Below are positions 17,509 to 24,990 of a stretch of DNA of 31,487 bases, one piece after another. Position numbers and translations under genes: made by a program. The DNA is from Blattamonas nauphoetae. Its lineage: Eukaryota > Preaxostyla > Oxymonadida. The DNA is taken from positions 1 through 31,487 of the forward strand of contig JARBJD010000583.1 in assembly GCA_033064195.1 (NCBI GenBank). Reading direction: 5' to 3'. The notes under the pieces are model-generated. The model saw only the letters and a list, made by a program, of their open reading frames with translations. It did not search any database and was not told the origin of the DNA. Numbering within the stretch: the first letter of the stretch is position 1; each line of letters begins with the position of its first letter.

Positions 17509-19371
17509 TTATGATTTCGGTATTCCGAGTTCCTTGTGTAATGCTTTCAGTGTGTGATTTGGATAATACTCAACTTTTGGTTCGTCATTAACGAATCGTA
17601 AGACCCACCATGTTGTTGCAGTGGTTGCTAAAATCGGTGCTGGAGGATGTGTAAATGTTGTCATATCACCACCCTTTTGACTTGGATCGAGAACATTGTA
17701 GTACGTATCAATCAGACCTTGGTAAATCGGAGTTGATCTCAAAGTGACTGGAACATTCTGATCTCTGGAACTAATTGAATCATTGCAGTTTGTTGGACAT
17801 CCACTTCGTTGAGTTGAAAAACATAAGAGGAAGTCAGTGTTGTCATGAATCGGACGTACTCTTGCCATCGTTTCATTTGGATATGTTCTTCCACCTTCAA
17901 GATGTTCTTCGACAAGGGAATCTGTCAATGAACGTTCTAAATCATCTGGAACAGTCAGGTAAGAATCAAGATTGAGAGTTGACAAAGCAAACTGATAGAA
18001 GCGAGCTCCAATCGTCGATGTCCAGTTTTCTGGATAGTATTTGTTGAGTAGATGCACACGAAGATCTTTCTGCATTGGATTGTGGAAACAAGTGACTTCA
18101 TTATCGTAGTGACGGAAGAGAAGCATGATGTCCTTGGCATTGACGAAAACCATTTGCTGAGTACAATCAATTCCTGTTGCCGTTGGTGTCTTCTGAAATG
18201 GATAAAATGAGATCTTTTCTGCTGGAATTGTTCCTGGACGATCCTGATACATCTTTTTCAGACTCTCTTTCGCGATTTCTTTCATTTTGTATCCAGCACT
18301 CATGCAATACACATCATCAATCTGATAATCAATAATGTTCAATGAAATGTACTGATCCACGAATTCTGGTTCTTTTGTAACTGTTCCTGCTGAACTATAG
18401 TAAATGTCTTGAGTAACTGCTGATATCCGAAATGATTGGCCAATCTGAACGAAATTCTTGGTGCAGTTCGCAAGAAGGGAGTGGAAAAACCATGGACGAT
18501 GCTGTTGACAGTCTGCGATTGCATGATGAATTGGTGGTTTTGTTGAGCCAATGTAGGTCGAGAGTGTATTCTTCAAAGTGAGTTCAGGATTAACTGGACA
18601 ACAAACAAATGCATCTTCATTGATGTACACACTCAATTTCAGATCACCGAAGAGACACTTGGGATAGTCAGTCATTCCTGAGAAAATGAGCAGATCTTCA
18701 AGGTTTATTGACACACGAATCGGTACCTTAATTGTGTCAGTGAAATGGCCGGCTTGTGACACTGTGGTGAAGTCTGACAATGGAATGTAGACACCAGCAA
18801 CAGATTCGTCATGATTCCAGGCATTTTGCCATGGCGTGTGTGCATGTTTACGATTCTCTAATTGACTCTTTGGTTTTATCATGTTGTAGATGTGAGACTC
18901 CATTGAAACATCATTGTTTGCTGTACTTATGATTCTTTGATTGTTGTGAAGAACAGTGAATCTACTAAAGATTGATGCCGAATGCTTCAGTCCAACGAAC
19001 ATAAATATTCTCTCATTTGAGTATGATCCAACTTTGTCTGGGGTAATGTCCCAATTGTTGACTTTCAAAGTCGTTGTGATTGTGAATGTGATGAAGGAAT
19101 CATCGATTTGACAAATGTCTTGATTACCAGTCAGTGGGATGATTATTTCCTGTCCTTTGTAGAAGCGTGAATTCTCTGATGGTTTCAATTCCTGAATAGA
19201 AGTACTGTGTGCTCCATCATTCAAGAGGAAATTAACGTGGTGTTCGGACATCAGTTGTTGTTGTATTTGACCGATGTCATCTCTGGTATACTTTATTGAT
19301 CCAGTTGTATTTCCAGTCAATGTTGAGGCTCCATGTCTTTTGTTTGTCAGATGTGTAATGTGTGAGTTCAT
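17509..19371 (-). CDS. Capsid-like protein 1 (620 aa), copy B
   Basis: The open 620-aa ORF is the probable major capsid protein. It lacks a signal peptide and membrane segment and is rich in beta-type sequence. Core motifs are YKGQEIIIPL (71-80), DDSFITFTIT (90-99), SLVEEHLEGGRTYPNE (485-500), RSGCPTNCNDSIS (522-534) and the C-terminal HPPAPILATTATTWWVLRF. The N-terminal part parallels capsid 2 (YKGQEIIIPL with TDEIEVPLCYDG), and the whole length aligns with it. The 620-aa length is usual for Polinton major capsid proteins. It is very conserved between copies A and B at the protein level. Which of the two paralogues builds the main hexon-like unit cannot be told. Confidence 0.78.
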   Translation of the reverse strand: MNSHITHLTNKRHGASTLTGNTTGSIKYTRDDIGQIQQQLMSEHHVNFLLNDGAHSTSIQELKPSENSRFYKGQEIIIPLTGNQDICQIDDSFITFTITTTLKVNNWDITPDKVGSYSNERIFMFVGLKHSASIFSRFTVLHNNQRIISTANNDVSMESHIYNMIKPKSQLENRKHAHTPWQNAWNHDESVAGVYIPLSDFTTVSQAGHFTDTIKVPIRVSINLEDLLIFSGMTDYPKCLFGDLKLSVYINEDAFVCCPVNPELTLKNTLSTYIGSTKPPIHHAIADCQQHRPWFFHSLLANCTKNFVQIGQSFRISAVTQDIYYSSAGTVTKEPEFVDQYISLNIIDYQIDDVYCMSAGYKMKEIAKESLKKMYQDRPGTIPAEKISFYPFQKTPTATGIDCTQQMVFVNAKDIMLLFRHYDNEVTCFHNPMQKDLRVHLLNKYYPENWTSTIGARFYQFALSTLNLDSYLTVPDDLERSLTDSLVEEHLEGGRTYPNETMARVRPIHDNTDFLLCFSTQRSGCPTNCNDSISSRDQNVPVTLRSTPIYQGLIDTYYNVLDPSQKGGDMTTFTHPPAPILATTATTWWVLRFVNDEPKVEYYPNHTLKALHKELGIPKS

Positions 19372-19377
19372 TTTATC

Positions 19378-19387
19378 AAAAATAAAA
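19378..19387 (-). promoter_or_regulatory. Gene-start box, capsid 1
   Basis: TTTTATTTTT on the coding strand, six bases before the ATG at 19371. The copy A equivalent is 6671-6684. Confidence 0.6.
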
Positions 19388-19408
19388 CAACATAATTGTT
19401 ACTTTCAT

Positions 19409-19708
19409 TTACTTTTTCTTTTTTGGTTTCCTCACTTTCGGCTTCAGCTTTTCTTCCAGTCTCAGTATTTCACCTCTGAGCTGATTTGCAACTGTTGTGT
19501 TTCCTTCATTGATTGCTTGCTCATACTGTGCCATCTTTTCTGCATGGATTTGCGGATCCGATTTCACATCTGGGATCATCTCCACACCTGTCTGTGCAAT
19601 CTTAGAAATCACTGGTCCTACGAAGGGAATGAGATTTAAAAATGGTGCTCCAATTCTGAGAATGGTTTTACCGACTCCTGCTAATTTTGACAACCAACCT
19701 GGTGCCAT
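19409..19708 (-). CDS. Small MAPG-type virion protein, 99 aa (copy B)
   Basis: Start chosen at the MAPG methionine (19708), matching copy A and lying six bases after the box; an in-frame ATG nine codons upstream would fall before the box. The front is hydrophobic (LRIGAPFLNLIPFVGPVISK), and the C-terminus is Lys-rich (KLKPKVRKPKKKK). It differs from copy A mainly in the tail. The amphipathic front plus basic tail suggests a capsid-interior or membrane-active protein by analogy with adenoviral pVI/pX; no homology is claimed. Confidence 0.72.
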   Translation of the reverse strand: MAPGWLSKLAGVGKTILRIGAPFLNLIPFVGPVISKIAQTGVEMIPDVKSDPQIHAEKMAQYEQAINEGNTTVANQLRGEILRLEEKLKPKVRKPKKKK

Positions 19709-19714
19709 TTCTGT

Positions 19715-19727
19715 AAAAATAAAAAAA
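19715..19727 (-). promoter_or_regulatory. Gene-start box, 99-aa gene
   Basis: TTTTTTTATTTTT on the coding strand, six bases before the ATG at 19708. The copy A equivalent is 7000-7011. Confidence 0.6.
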
Positions 19728-19741
19728 TTGAACACTTATTT

Positions 19742-20083
19742 TTATAAACCTTTGAATTGAATCTTTGAATTTGATGATTGGGGTATGTCATCATTAGAGT
19801 ATCGAGCATTTCGTGGCGGTTCATAATCAATCATTTGAGATCTTTGATCTGAAAAGTCCTGTCGTTGTGGCTTTTGTGACTGATTCATTGCTTTGTTTTG
19901 CTGATATACATCCATCATTCCGCCTAATCCACTGAGGATTCCTCCGGCTGTTTGTCCAAACTTGTTGTTTGTTTGTGAGAGCAAACCACCACCGACTTGA
20001 AGCAACGTTGGAGCTAATGGTTTGATGAATTGAAAGAATTGTTTGCCGATATTTTTGAGTTTGTTGAAACTTCCTGGTGCCAT
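19742..20083 (-). CDS. Small MAPG-type virion protein, 113 aa (copy B)
   Basis: This is the counterpart of 7028-7369, with only two residue differences near the C-terminus despite silent base changes. That pattern indicates past selection on the protein. It has the MAPGSFNKLKNIGKQFFQF start, a Gly-rich hydrophobic middle and a polar Gln/Ser-rich end (IPQSSNSKIQFKGL). It lies between the 195-aa and 99-aa genes on the minus strand with short gaps holding the gene-start boxes. Confidence 0.72.
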   Translation of the reverse strand: MAPGSFNKLKNIGKQFFQFIKPLAPTLLQVGGGLLSQTNNKFGQTAGGILSGLGGMMDVYQQNKAMNQSQKPQRQDFSDQRSQMIDYEPPRNARYSNDDIPQSSNSKIQFKGL

Positions 20084-20089
20084 TTATGT

Positions 20090-20101
20090 AAAAATAAAAA
20101 A
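20090..20101 (-). promoter_or_regulatory. Gene-start box, 113-aa gene
   Basis: TTTTTTATTTTT on the coding strand, six bases before the ATG at 20083. The copy A equivalent is 7376-7387. Confidence 0.6.
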
Positions 20102-20118
20102 TACAATTCATTAAATAT

Positions 20119-20706
20119 TTATCTCGGTATTGCTTTCGTGAGTGAAATTCCATAATTGAGAATTGTGTTGTAAGCTTCATTGAAGGCAATACTCATGTCT
20201 TTACCACCAACGAGGATCTTGAAAATCGTTCGAAACACAGGTAGTTTATTCAGACAGAGGCACTTGTCAGATAAATCATCCAATTCGATCACCACATCAT
20301 TGATTCCAGTCAGTGTCGCAATCAGTGCACATAAATCACTTTGGTTCGTGATCAGTTTCTTCGATGGTTCAATGAGGTTATTCAGTAGTTTCTTTTCACA
20401 AGCGAAAGCATTTTTGTACACAAGCAATAGTTGGTCTTTGAATGCTGCAATATTCGAAGTGTATTCTCGAAGTGGTATTGAACGTGTTTGAATTGGAGCA
20501 GATGGATAGATCTCCAATGGTGGTGGATCATAAATACCTGATTCATTGTTCATTTCAACATTTGCACCTTGTTCATTTCGATCATCGAGCTTTGATCGTC
20601 CAGAAGTTGATCCTTTGTTATCGATGATGACGTTGTTGGTGATTGACGTTGGAACTGAAGAAGAGCTTGTGTGTTTTGTAAATTGACAACTTAGAATTGG
20701 CTGCAT
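20119..20706 (-). CDS. Unknown virion-module protein with PSAP motif, 195 aa (copy B)
   Basis: This is the counterpart of 7405-7992. The PPPLEIYPSAP segment is unchanged in copy B even though residues close by vary (for example IQTR against IQSR just after it). The N-terminal 60 residues are Ser/Asn/Thr-rich and low in hydrophobics. The C-terminal domain is helical with a CLCLNKLP segment. No catalytic signature was recognised. The ATG at 20706 is chosen over an in-frame GTG just upstream. Confidence 0.7.
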   Translation of the reverse strand: MQPILSCQFTKHTSSSSVPTSITNNVIIDNKGSTSGRSKLDDRNEQGANVEMNNESGIYDPPPLEIYPSAPIQTRSIPLREYTSNIAAFKDQLLLVYKNAFACEKKLLNNLIEPSKKLITNQSDLCALIATLTGINDVVIELDDLSDKCLCLNKLPVFRTIFKILVGGKDMSIAFNEAYNTILNYGISLTKAIPR

Positions 20707-20716
20707 CACTTTCTAT

Positions 20717-20728
20717 AAAAATAAAAAA
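20717..20728 (-). promoter_or_regulatory. Gene-start box, 195-aa gene
   Basis: TTTTTTATTTTT on the coding strand, ten bases before the ATG at 20706. The copy A equivalent is 8003-8015. Confidence 0.58.
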
Positions 20729-20742
20729 TTGATTTTAATGTT

Positions 20743-21696
20743 TTATGATTCCATTTCTTTCTCCAAGTGTGCGAATCGAGCATATTCAGGCATATAGACT
20801 TGTTGATATTGTCCTGCATCTCTTGTTCGATATGCTTCATTTGTCAGTTGATTCAGAATTGTTGATATTTCAACATTGTATTGATCTAGAAAATCACTCA
20901 AATATGTTGGATTTGTTGTCGTTATATCAAGAAATTGTGGATTTACCAATTCTTTGAAATCTTTTCTGTTCTTTACTCTCTGACATTCTTCATTTGTGCT
21001 TACGAAGTTTTGAACATCGTCTTCAAGCCATTTGTCCCACATCTTTGATGCTATTTTAGACTGAATTGAATTGAAAACCATATTGTCCAATATTCCATTG
21101 CTAATGTCAACCGGATGCTCTTTACTGGCTCGATACACCTTCAAAACATTCGTCATATAGTCACCAACTGCTTTCTTCATTATTGCATATGGTTGTTGTG
21201 ATCGTTGTTTTTGCATGTCTCCATAGCTCACTTCATGATAGTTTCCTGGCAAATCGTATGTTCCAGTCTTGAGGAAGTTGTTGTGTGCAGCTTTGATTCT
21301 TCTCCCATGATCTTGACGAAATGATGAGTATGGTTGTTGTCTTCGCATATCTGGTGTTGGATTCATTGAATAGTATGTCTCGACGACAGGTCGACTGTTG
21401 GATGGTGCAAGCATAAATCCATTTGCTGCAATCAGATCACCAGTTTCTTTGTCATAAATCATCACATCAGGAACTTTTCCATGTTTTTCCATTTGAACAG
21501 TCCAATTTTGTCCAGTCCTTTCAATGTATTCTAACGCCGACGGAACACTACTGAGTGCAGAATTGAATTTAGTTCTAATGTCATCATCATCATAAATTCG
21601 TTTCATTGCTGCTTGAGTATCTTGTGAATAGCTCAATTTCGGTTTCTTTGGTTGTGCTTTTCTTGCTGTTTTTTGGTACACTATCTTTTGCGACAT
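20743..21696 (-). CDS. Unknown 317-aa protein (copy B)
   Basis: It is the same length as its copy A counterpart. The basic N-terminus and the segment to about residue 230 are nearly invariant, while differences cluster after residue 250 (LGEFLGQYSAEI in A against LSDFLDQYNVEI in B). It contains KHGKVPDVMIYDKE, FRQDHGRRIKAAHNNFLKTG and MWDKWLED segments. It reads away from the ATPase across a 61-base shared promoter region. No family was recognised; being first in the virion gene series suggests an assembly or DNA-associated role. Confidence 0.7.
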   Translation of the reverse strand: MSQKIVYQKTARKAQPKKPKLSYSQDTQAAMKRIYDDDDIRTKFNSALSSVPSALEYIERTGQNWTVQMEKHGKVPDVMIYDKETGDLIAANGFMLAPSNSRPVVETYYSMNPTPDMRRQQPYSSFRQDHGRRIKAAHNNFLKTGTYDLPGNYHEVSYGDMQKQRSQQPYAIMKKAVGDYMTNVLKVYRASKEHPVDISNGILDNMVFNSIQSKIASKMWDKWLEDDVQNFVSTNEECQRVKNRKDFKELVNPQFLDITTTNPTYLSDFLDQYNVEISTILNQLTNEAYRTRDAGQYQQVYMPEYARFAHLEKEMES

Positions 21697-21757
21697 CTGT
21701 GTATTTCATACAAAATAAAAAATCCAAAACTATATTTTAATTAGAGATAAATCATAA
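21697..21757. promoter_or_regulatory. Bidirectional promoter, 317-aa gene / ATPase (copy B)
   Basis: This is a 61-base A/T-rich gap between divergent start codons at 21696 and 21758. The minus-strand box is at 21712-21722. Plus-strand leader AGAGATAAATCATA precedes the ATPase ATG, without a clear TTTTTTATTTTT box in that direction. Confidence 0.6.
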
Positions 21758-22603
21758 ATGCAAAGATCAAGAATGTCTCTGACAGCGTATGTGAATGCAA
21801 AAATAAGTGAAGCATCTAATAGGAATGTTTCTCATGAAGTTCAATCACAAATTCATCCAGACTTAAATTTCAATCGCAACAGTGTTAATGTCCTCGTTGG
21901 AAACAGAGGAAGTGGGAAAACATTCAATGCACTTCGAGAAGTTGCCAAGCTCCAGAATGTTAATGTCAGAAATGAACTATTTCACCTCTTTGTCTTCGTC
22001 ACTGATAAGAACCTTGATCCAACATTCGACAAGTTCAAACCAATATTGAACGTTCCATACGTGAAAGTGAAATACGATGAAGCACTACCATTTCTGTTGG
22101 AATTGTCTCAATCAAAAGCTGCTTATGAAGAAATTGTTGACAATCAGTGGCAAGATAGAATTACTGATGAATGCAGGGAGGATCTCTTTAATGCTCTTTA
22201 CATCGATGATTTCTCAGTCAAGAATCTACAAACGATTATCCTCTTGGATGACTGTCGCAGAATCCTTGGTGAACGTAGAACATCCAAAAATAGAATGACA
22301 ATGATGGACTTGTTACTGGAGAATCGACAGCCGAAGTTCACTTTCTTTCTGACAATGCATGAGCTCTTCAGTTTGTCAGCAGACATGAAGTCAAACATCG
22401 ATTCGATGTGGATCTTTGGAGGATTCAACAAAGAACGAATCAGTCGAGTCTATCCTCAGTTGAACTCACCAATTGATATTCGACACTTCTGGAATGTCTA
22501 TCAACGAAAACAGAAATGTGAAGCAATCATTCTTCGATATAATACAGATGGAGTTGCACTGACTGAGATCAACAAAGATGGTTTAATTCGTAGTGTCAGA
22601 TAA
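21758..22603 (+). CDS. FtsK/A32-like genome-packaging ATPase (copy B)
   Basis: The 281-aa ORF has Walker A GNRGSGKT (48-55), Walker B TIILLDDC (159-166), the FTFFLTMHELFSLSADM segment and the SMWIFGGF segment, identical in arrangement to copy A. The C-terminus is shorter (NKDGLIRSVR). The base sequence differs from copy A at many silent positions with few residue changes. The end overlaps the end of the convergent 127-aa gene by about 20 bases. Role: DNA translocation into capsids, from family knowledge. Confidence 0.9.
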   Translation: MQRSRMSLTAYVNAKISEASNRNVSHEVQSQIHPDLNFNRNSVNVLVGNRGSGKTFNALREVAKLQNVNVRNELFHLFVFVTDKNLDPTFDKFKPILNVPYVKVKYDEALPFLLELSQSKAAYEEIVDNQWQDRITDECREDLFNALYIDDFSVKNLQTIILLDDCRRILGERRTSKNRMTMMDLLLENRQPKFTFFLTMHELFSLSADMKSNIDSMWIFGGFNKERISRVYPQLNSPIDIRHFWNVYQRKQKCEAIILRYNTDGVALTEINKDGLIRSVR

Positions 22604-22966
22604 TTCTTGAATAAGGTTTCCAATTGTGTCGGTCAACGTTCGAATTGATTCTTCAATGTCGGATAATCTCTGATCAATCGAGAATGAAGTGGAGTCACCT
22701 GTGTTGTCATGGTTTATTTTTCTAAGTGCAATCTCACCTTTTATTTTTGTTATTTTGTATCCATCAATTCTGATCAATCGATTTAGTTTCTGAGTGGTGT
22801 ATTCGTTCAGTTCTTTTCTGTTCTTTTCCAAAAACTTCTGAAAATCATAGATGTTTTCAAAACAGTTCTGTTTAGGATCAAACGGTTCTAGAATCTTTAG
22901 ATCTTTATCAAAATGTTCTAAAAACTTTGGATCTTTTCCAAACTGTTCTAAACTGTTCCGAATCAT
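22583..22966 (-). CDS. 127-aa coiled-coil protein with 10-residue repeats (copy B)
   Basis: This is the counterpart of 9901-10284. The first half, its leader and the adjoining end of the integrase gene (about 22820-23280) are nearly base-identical to copy A, whereas flanking stretches differ more. That indicates recent exchange or strong constraint. The repeat units (FLEHFDKDLK, ILEPFDPKQN) and the C-terminal coiled coil are unchanged. The leader carries the CTGTTTAAA-ATG motif shared with the OTU-like ORF, so these two genes may be co-regulated. Confidence 0.65.
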   Translation of the reverse strand: MIRNSLEQFGKDPKFLEHFDKDLKILEPFDPKQNCFENIYDFQKFLEKNRKELNEYTTQKLNRLIRIDGYKITKIKGEIALRKINHDNTGDSTSFSIDQRLSDIEESIRTLTDTIGNLIQELSDTTN

Positions 22967-22974
22967 TTTAAACA

Positions 22975-22984
22975 GAATAAAAAT
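22975..22984 (-). promoter_or_regulatory. Gene-start box, 127-aa gene
   Basis: ATTTTTATTC on the coding strand, then TGTTTAAA and the ATG at 22966. The copy A equivalent is 10293-10302. The TCTGTTTAAAATG version differs from the virion-gene leaders. Confidence 0.5.
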
Positions 22985-23003
22985 GTTTGAAACACTTCTG
23001 AAA

Positions 23004-24966
23004 TTAAACGATATTAAATTCATCAATGAACTCAGGTGATAAATCATCAATGGAAGCAGCATGATATTTTGTGTGTTGGATTGGAACGTACACTATTTTC
23101 GGTAGACAGGTGAGTCCATTCAGTAATCGTGCAACCACATTTCCGTGTTTGTATTCAATGAATTGTCCAACAAACTGAAACTGTCTTCGCTTCTTCTGAA
23201 ACTTGGCTACAGTCTTGTCTAAATCAAGGTGGATCAACAGAATGTTTCCTGGTTTGTATCGCCAAAGCATCTGAGTTGTCTGCTGTCGTTGGATGTTCTT
23301 TAATTGTTCTTCACAACTGGAGATATACAATGCTTCGATTTCTCGATTGTTTTGTGCTTGTTGTGGAGTGAACTTGTTCCAGAATGCTCGATGTGGAGTT
23401 ATGTTGTAGTATTCCACCATCTGATTCATCATTGAATGATTTGCCATCTGTGTTGCATTGTCTTTAAATCCATCTCTGATTGTTCTGATCACTCGATCGA
23501 CAATTCTGTTGTGATTTGTGAATGGTGAACTCGTGAAGTATGTACTAACCTTTTGTTTCTTGAAGTACGTTGATGCTTCACCACTTGTCCATGCTGCTTC
23601 TCCATCACCTCGAATGTTGTTGACATGAACTCCACGATGATTAATCAGATCATTGATTGCAGTCTTGATTTTGCTCCAAGATTTATCCAATACTGGAATC
23701 ACAACAAGGAACTTGGATGTTGATGTTGATGGCAAAAAGGTAGATCTGAAGAACTGTTTTCGACGTTGGTGATTGGATGAACACAAGATCAATTTCCCAG
23801 GATCCAAACTTGGGAGAGAAGTAAGGTCTATCACACTTCTGTGGAACCTTTTTGTCTGATGTCTTCTGTGGATCTCCAGTGATGTCTTTGGACATAAATT
23901 GCATCTTTGATCGAAACGGATATTGTATTTTAGTCACGACTTTTGGAATCGTTGGTTGATCAATCATCAATGTGTCACTTCCTTTTTCCCTCCTTATTTT
24001 CCTCGGATGTGCAGTATCCCATCGGTGAACATATTCATCGTACCATTCCTGAAATGATCTTCCACCAAATGGGATTTGTTTAGGATGTGCTAAAATGAAC
24101 TCAGTTTCGTCATTTCCGAGAGTTCTGCTGACGTGTGAGAGAATAAACATATTTCGATTCAGTTTCTTTGATTCAACGATCTGTTTGTCAATGAATTGTT
24201 CCATTTTCTGTTGATTGTCCATCATTGAATTCTCTGCTTTGATTTGTTCCTCCTCTGAATTGTCCTTCTGTTGATGGTCAAAATAGCCTTTCACTTGTTC
24301 CAACATTCCCAGTACTTGCCTTGTCGTCTTGCTAAAGGCTTCGAACCCTCCTGAGGGGAGAGTTGGTTCGACCTTGTTGATCTCTCTCACATATGGCACA
24401 AAACCTTTGTCAATCTTCACAATTGTTGGTGGATCAGGTGACTTGGGGATCAGTGGATCATCATCTTCAAACCTCATCTCTTTCATCGGGAATTCATATT
24501 CTGAACCAATTGATGTCGGGTTTCTCTTCTGTCCAGGAATGATTGGAGATTCCGGAGGTTCAATAGCAATTGGTTGTGGAAGTTGTGTTGGAATGACGAT
24601 TGCTGGTGGTTGATTAAAATGAATATTCTGTGCTTCCTGATAATATCGTTGATATGCTCTGTATGCTTGTCTTGCATCGTTGTTACTGAGGATCCATCCG
24701 GTGAATTGTTTCACAAATCTTTGAACTACAATTTTTCCATCAGCAATGTTTAAATCAGGAGGTAATTCTCCATTCAGCCAATCATTGAAGTATGTCTCAT
24801 CATTTGCGTTGAATTCTCCATTGGAATCATTGACATGATAGGTTGGTAAACTTTGTGAAAACGTAAGTGTGACATTGTATATTTTTGTCTTGGAATGGAA
24901 CGTGTTGTCCAGGAGGTTCTTCACTATTCGATCAATTTGTGTTGAATTCAAAAACGGTCTAGTCAT
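23004..24966 (-). pseudogene. rve-type integrase, broken once (copy B)
   Basis: This is the counterpart of the open 653-aa integrase of copy A (10322-12283). The catalytic-core segments (IRGDGEAAW, NHNRIVDRVIRTIRD), the C-terminal barrel region and the long N-terminal extension are all recognisable. There is about one break, so copy B would depend on integrase from another copy. Start taken at the ATG at 24966 behind the box 24974-24983; an in-frame TTG upstream is unlikely. The gene follows polB with a gap of about 25 bases. Confidence 0.88.
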
Positions 24967-24973
24967 TTTTAAC

Positions 24974-24983
24974 AAAAATAAAG
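24974..24983 (-). promoter_or_regulatory. Gene-start box, integrase
   Basis: CTTTATTTTT on the coding strand, seven bases before the ATG at 24966. The copy A equivalent is 12290-12299. Confidence 0.55.
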
Positions 24984-24990
24984 TTTGTGT

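Noticed and set aside
15748-24983. The T-rich boxes as poxvirus-type TTTTTNT early terminators only
   Set aside because: The word fits, but the constant six-base spacing to the next ATG and its presence before the first right-end ORF argue for a gene-start role. A dual role stays possible.
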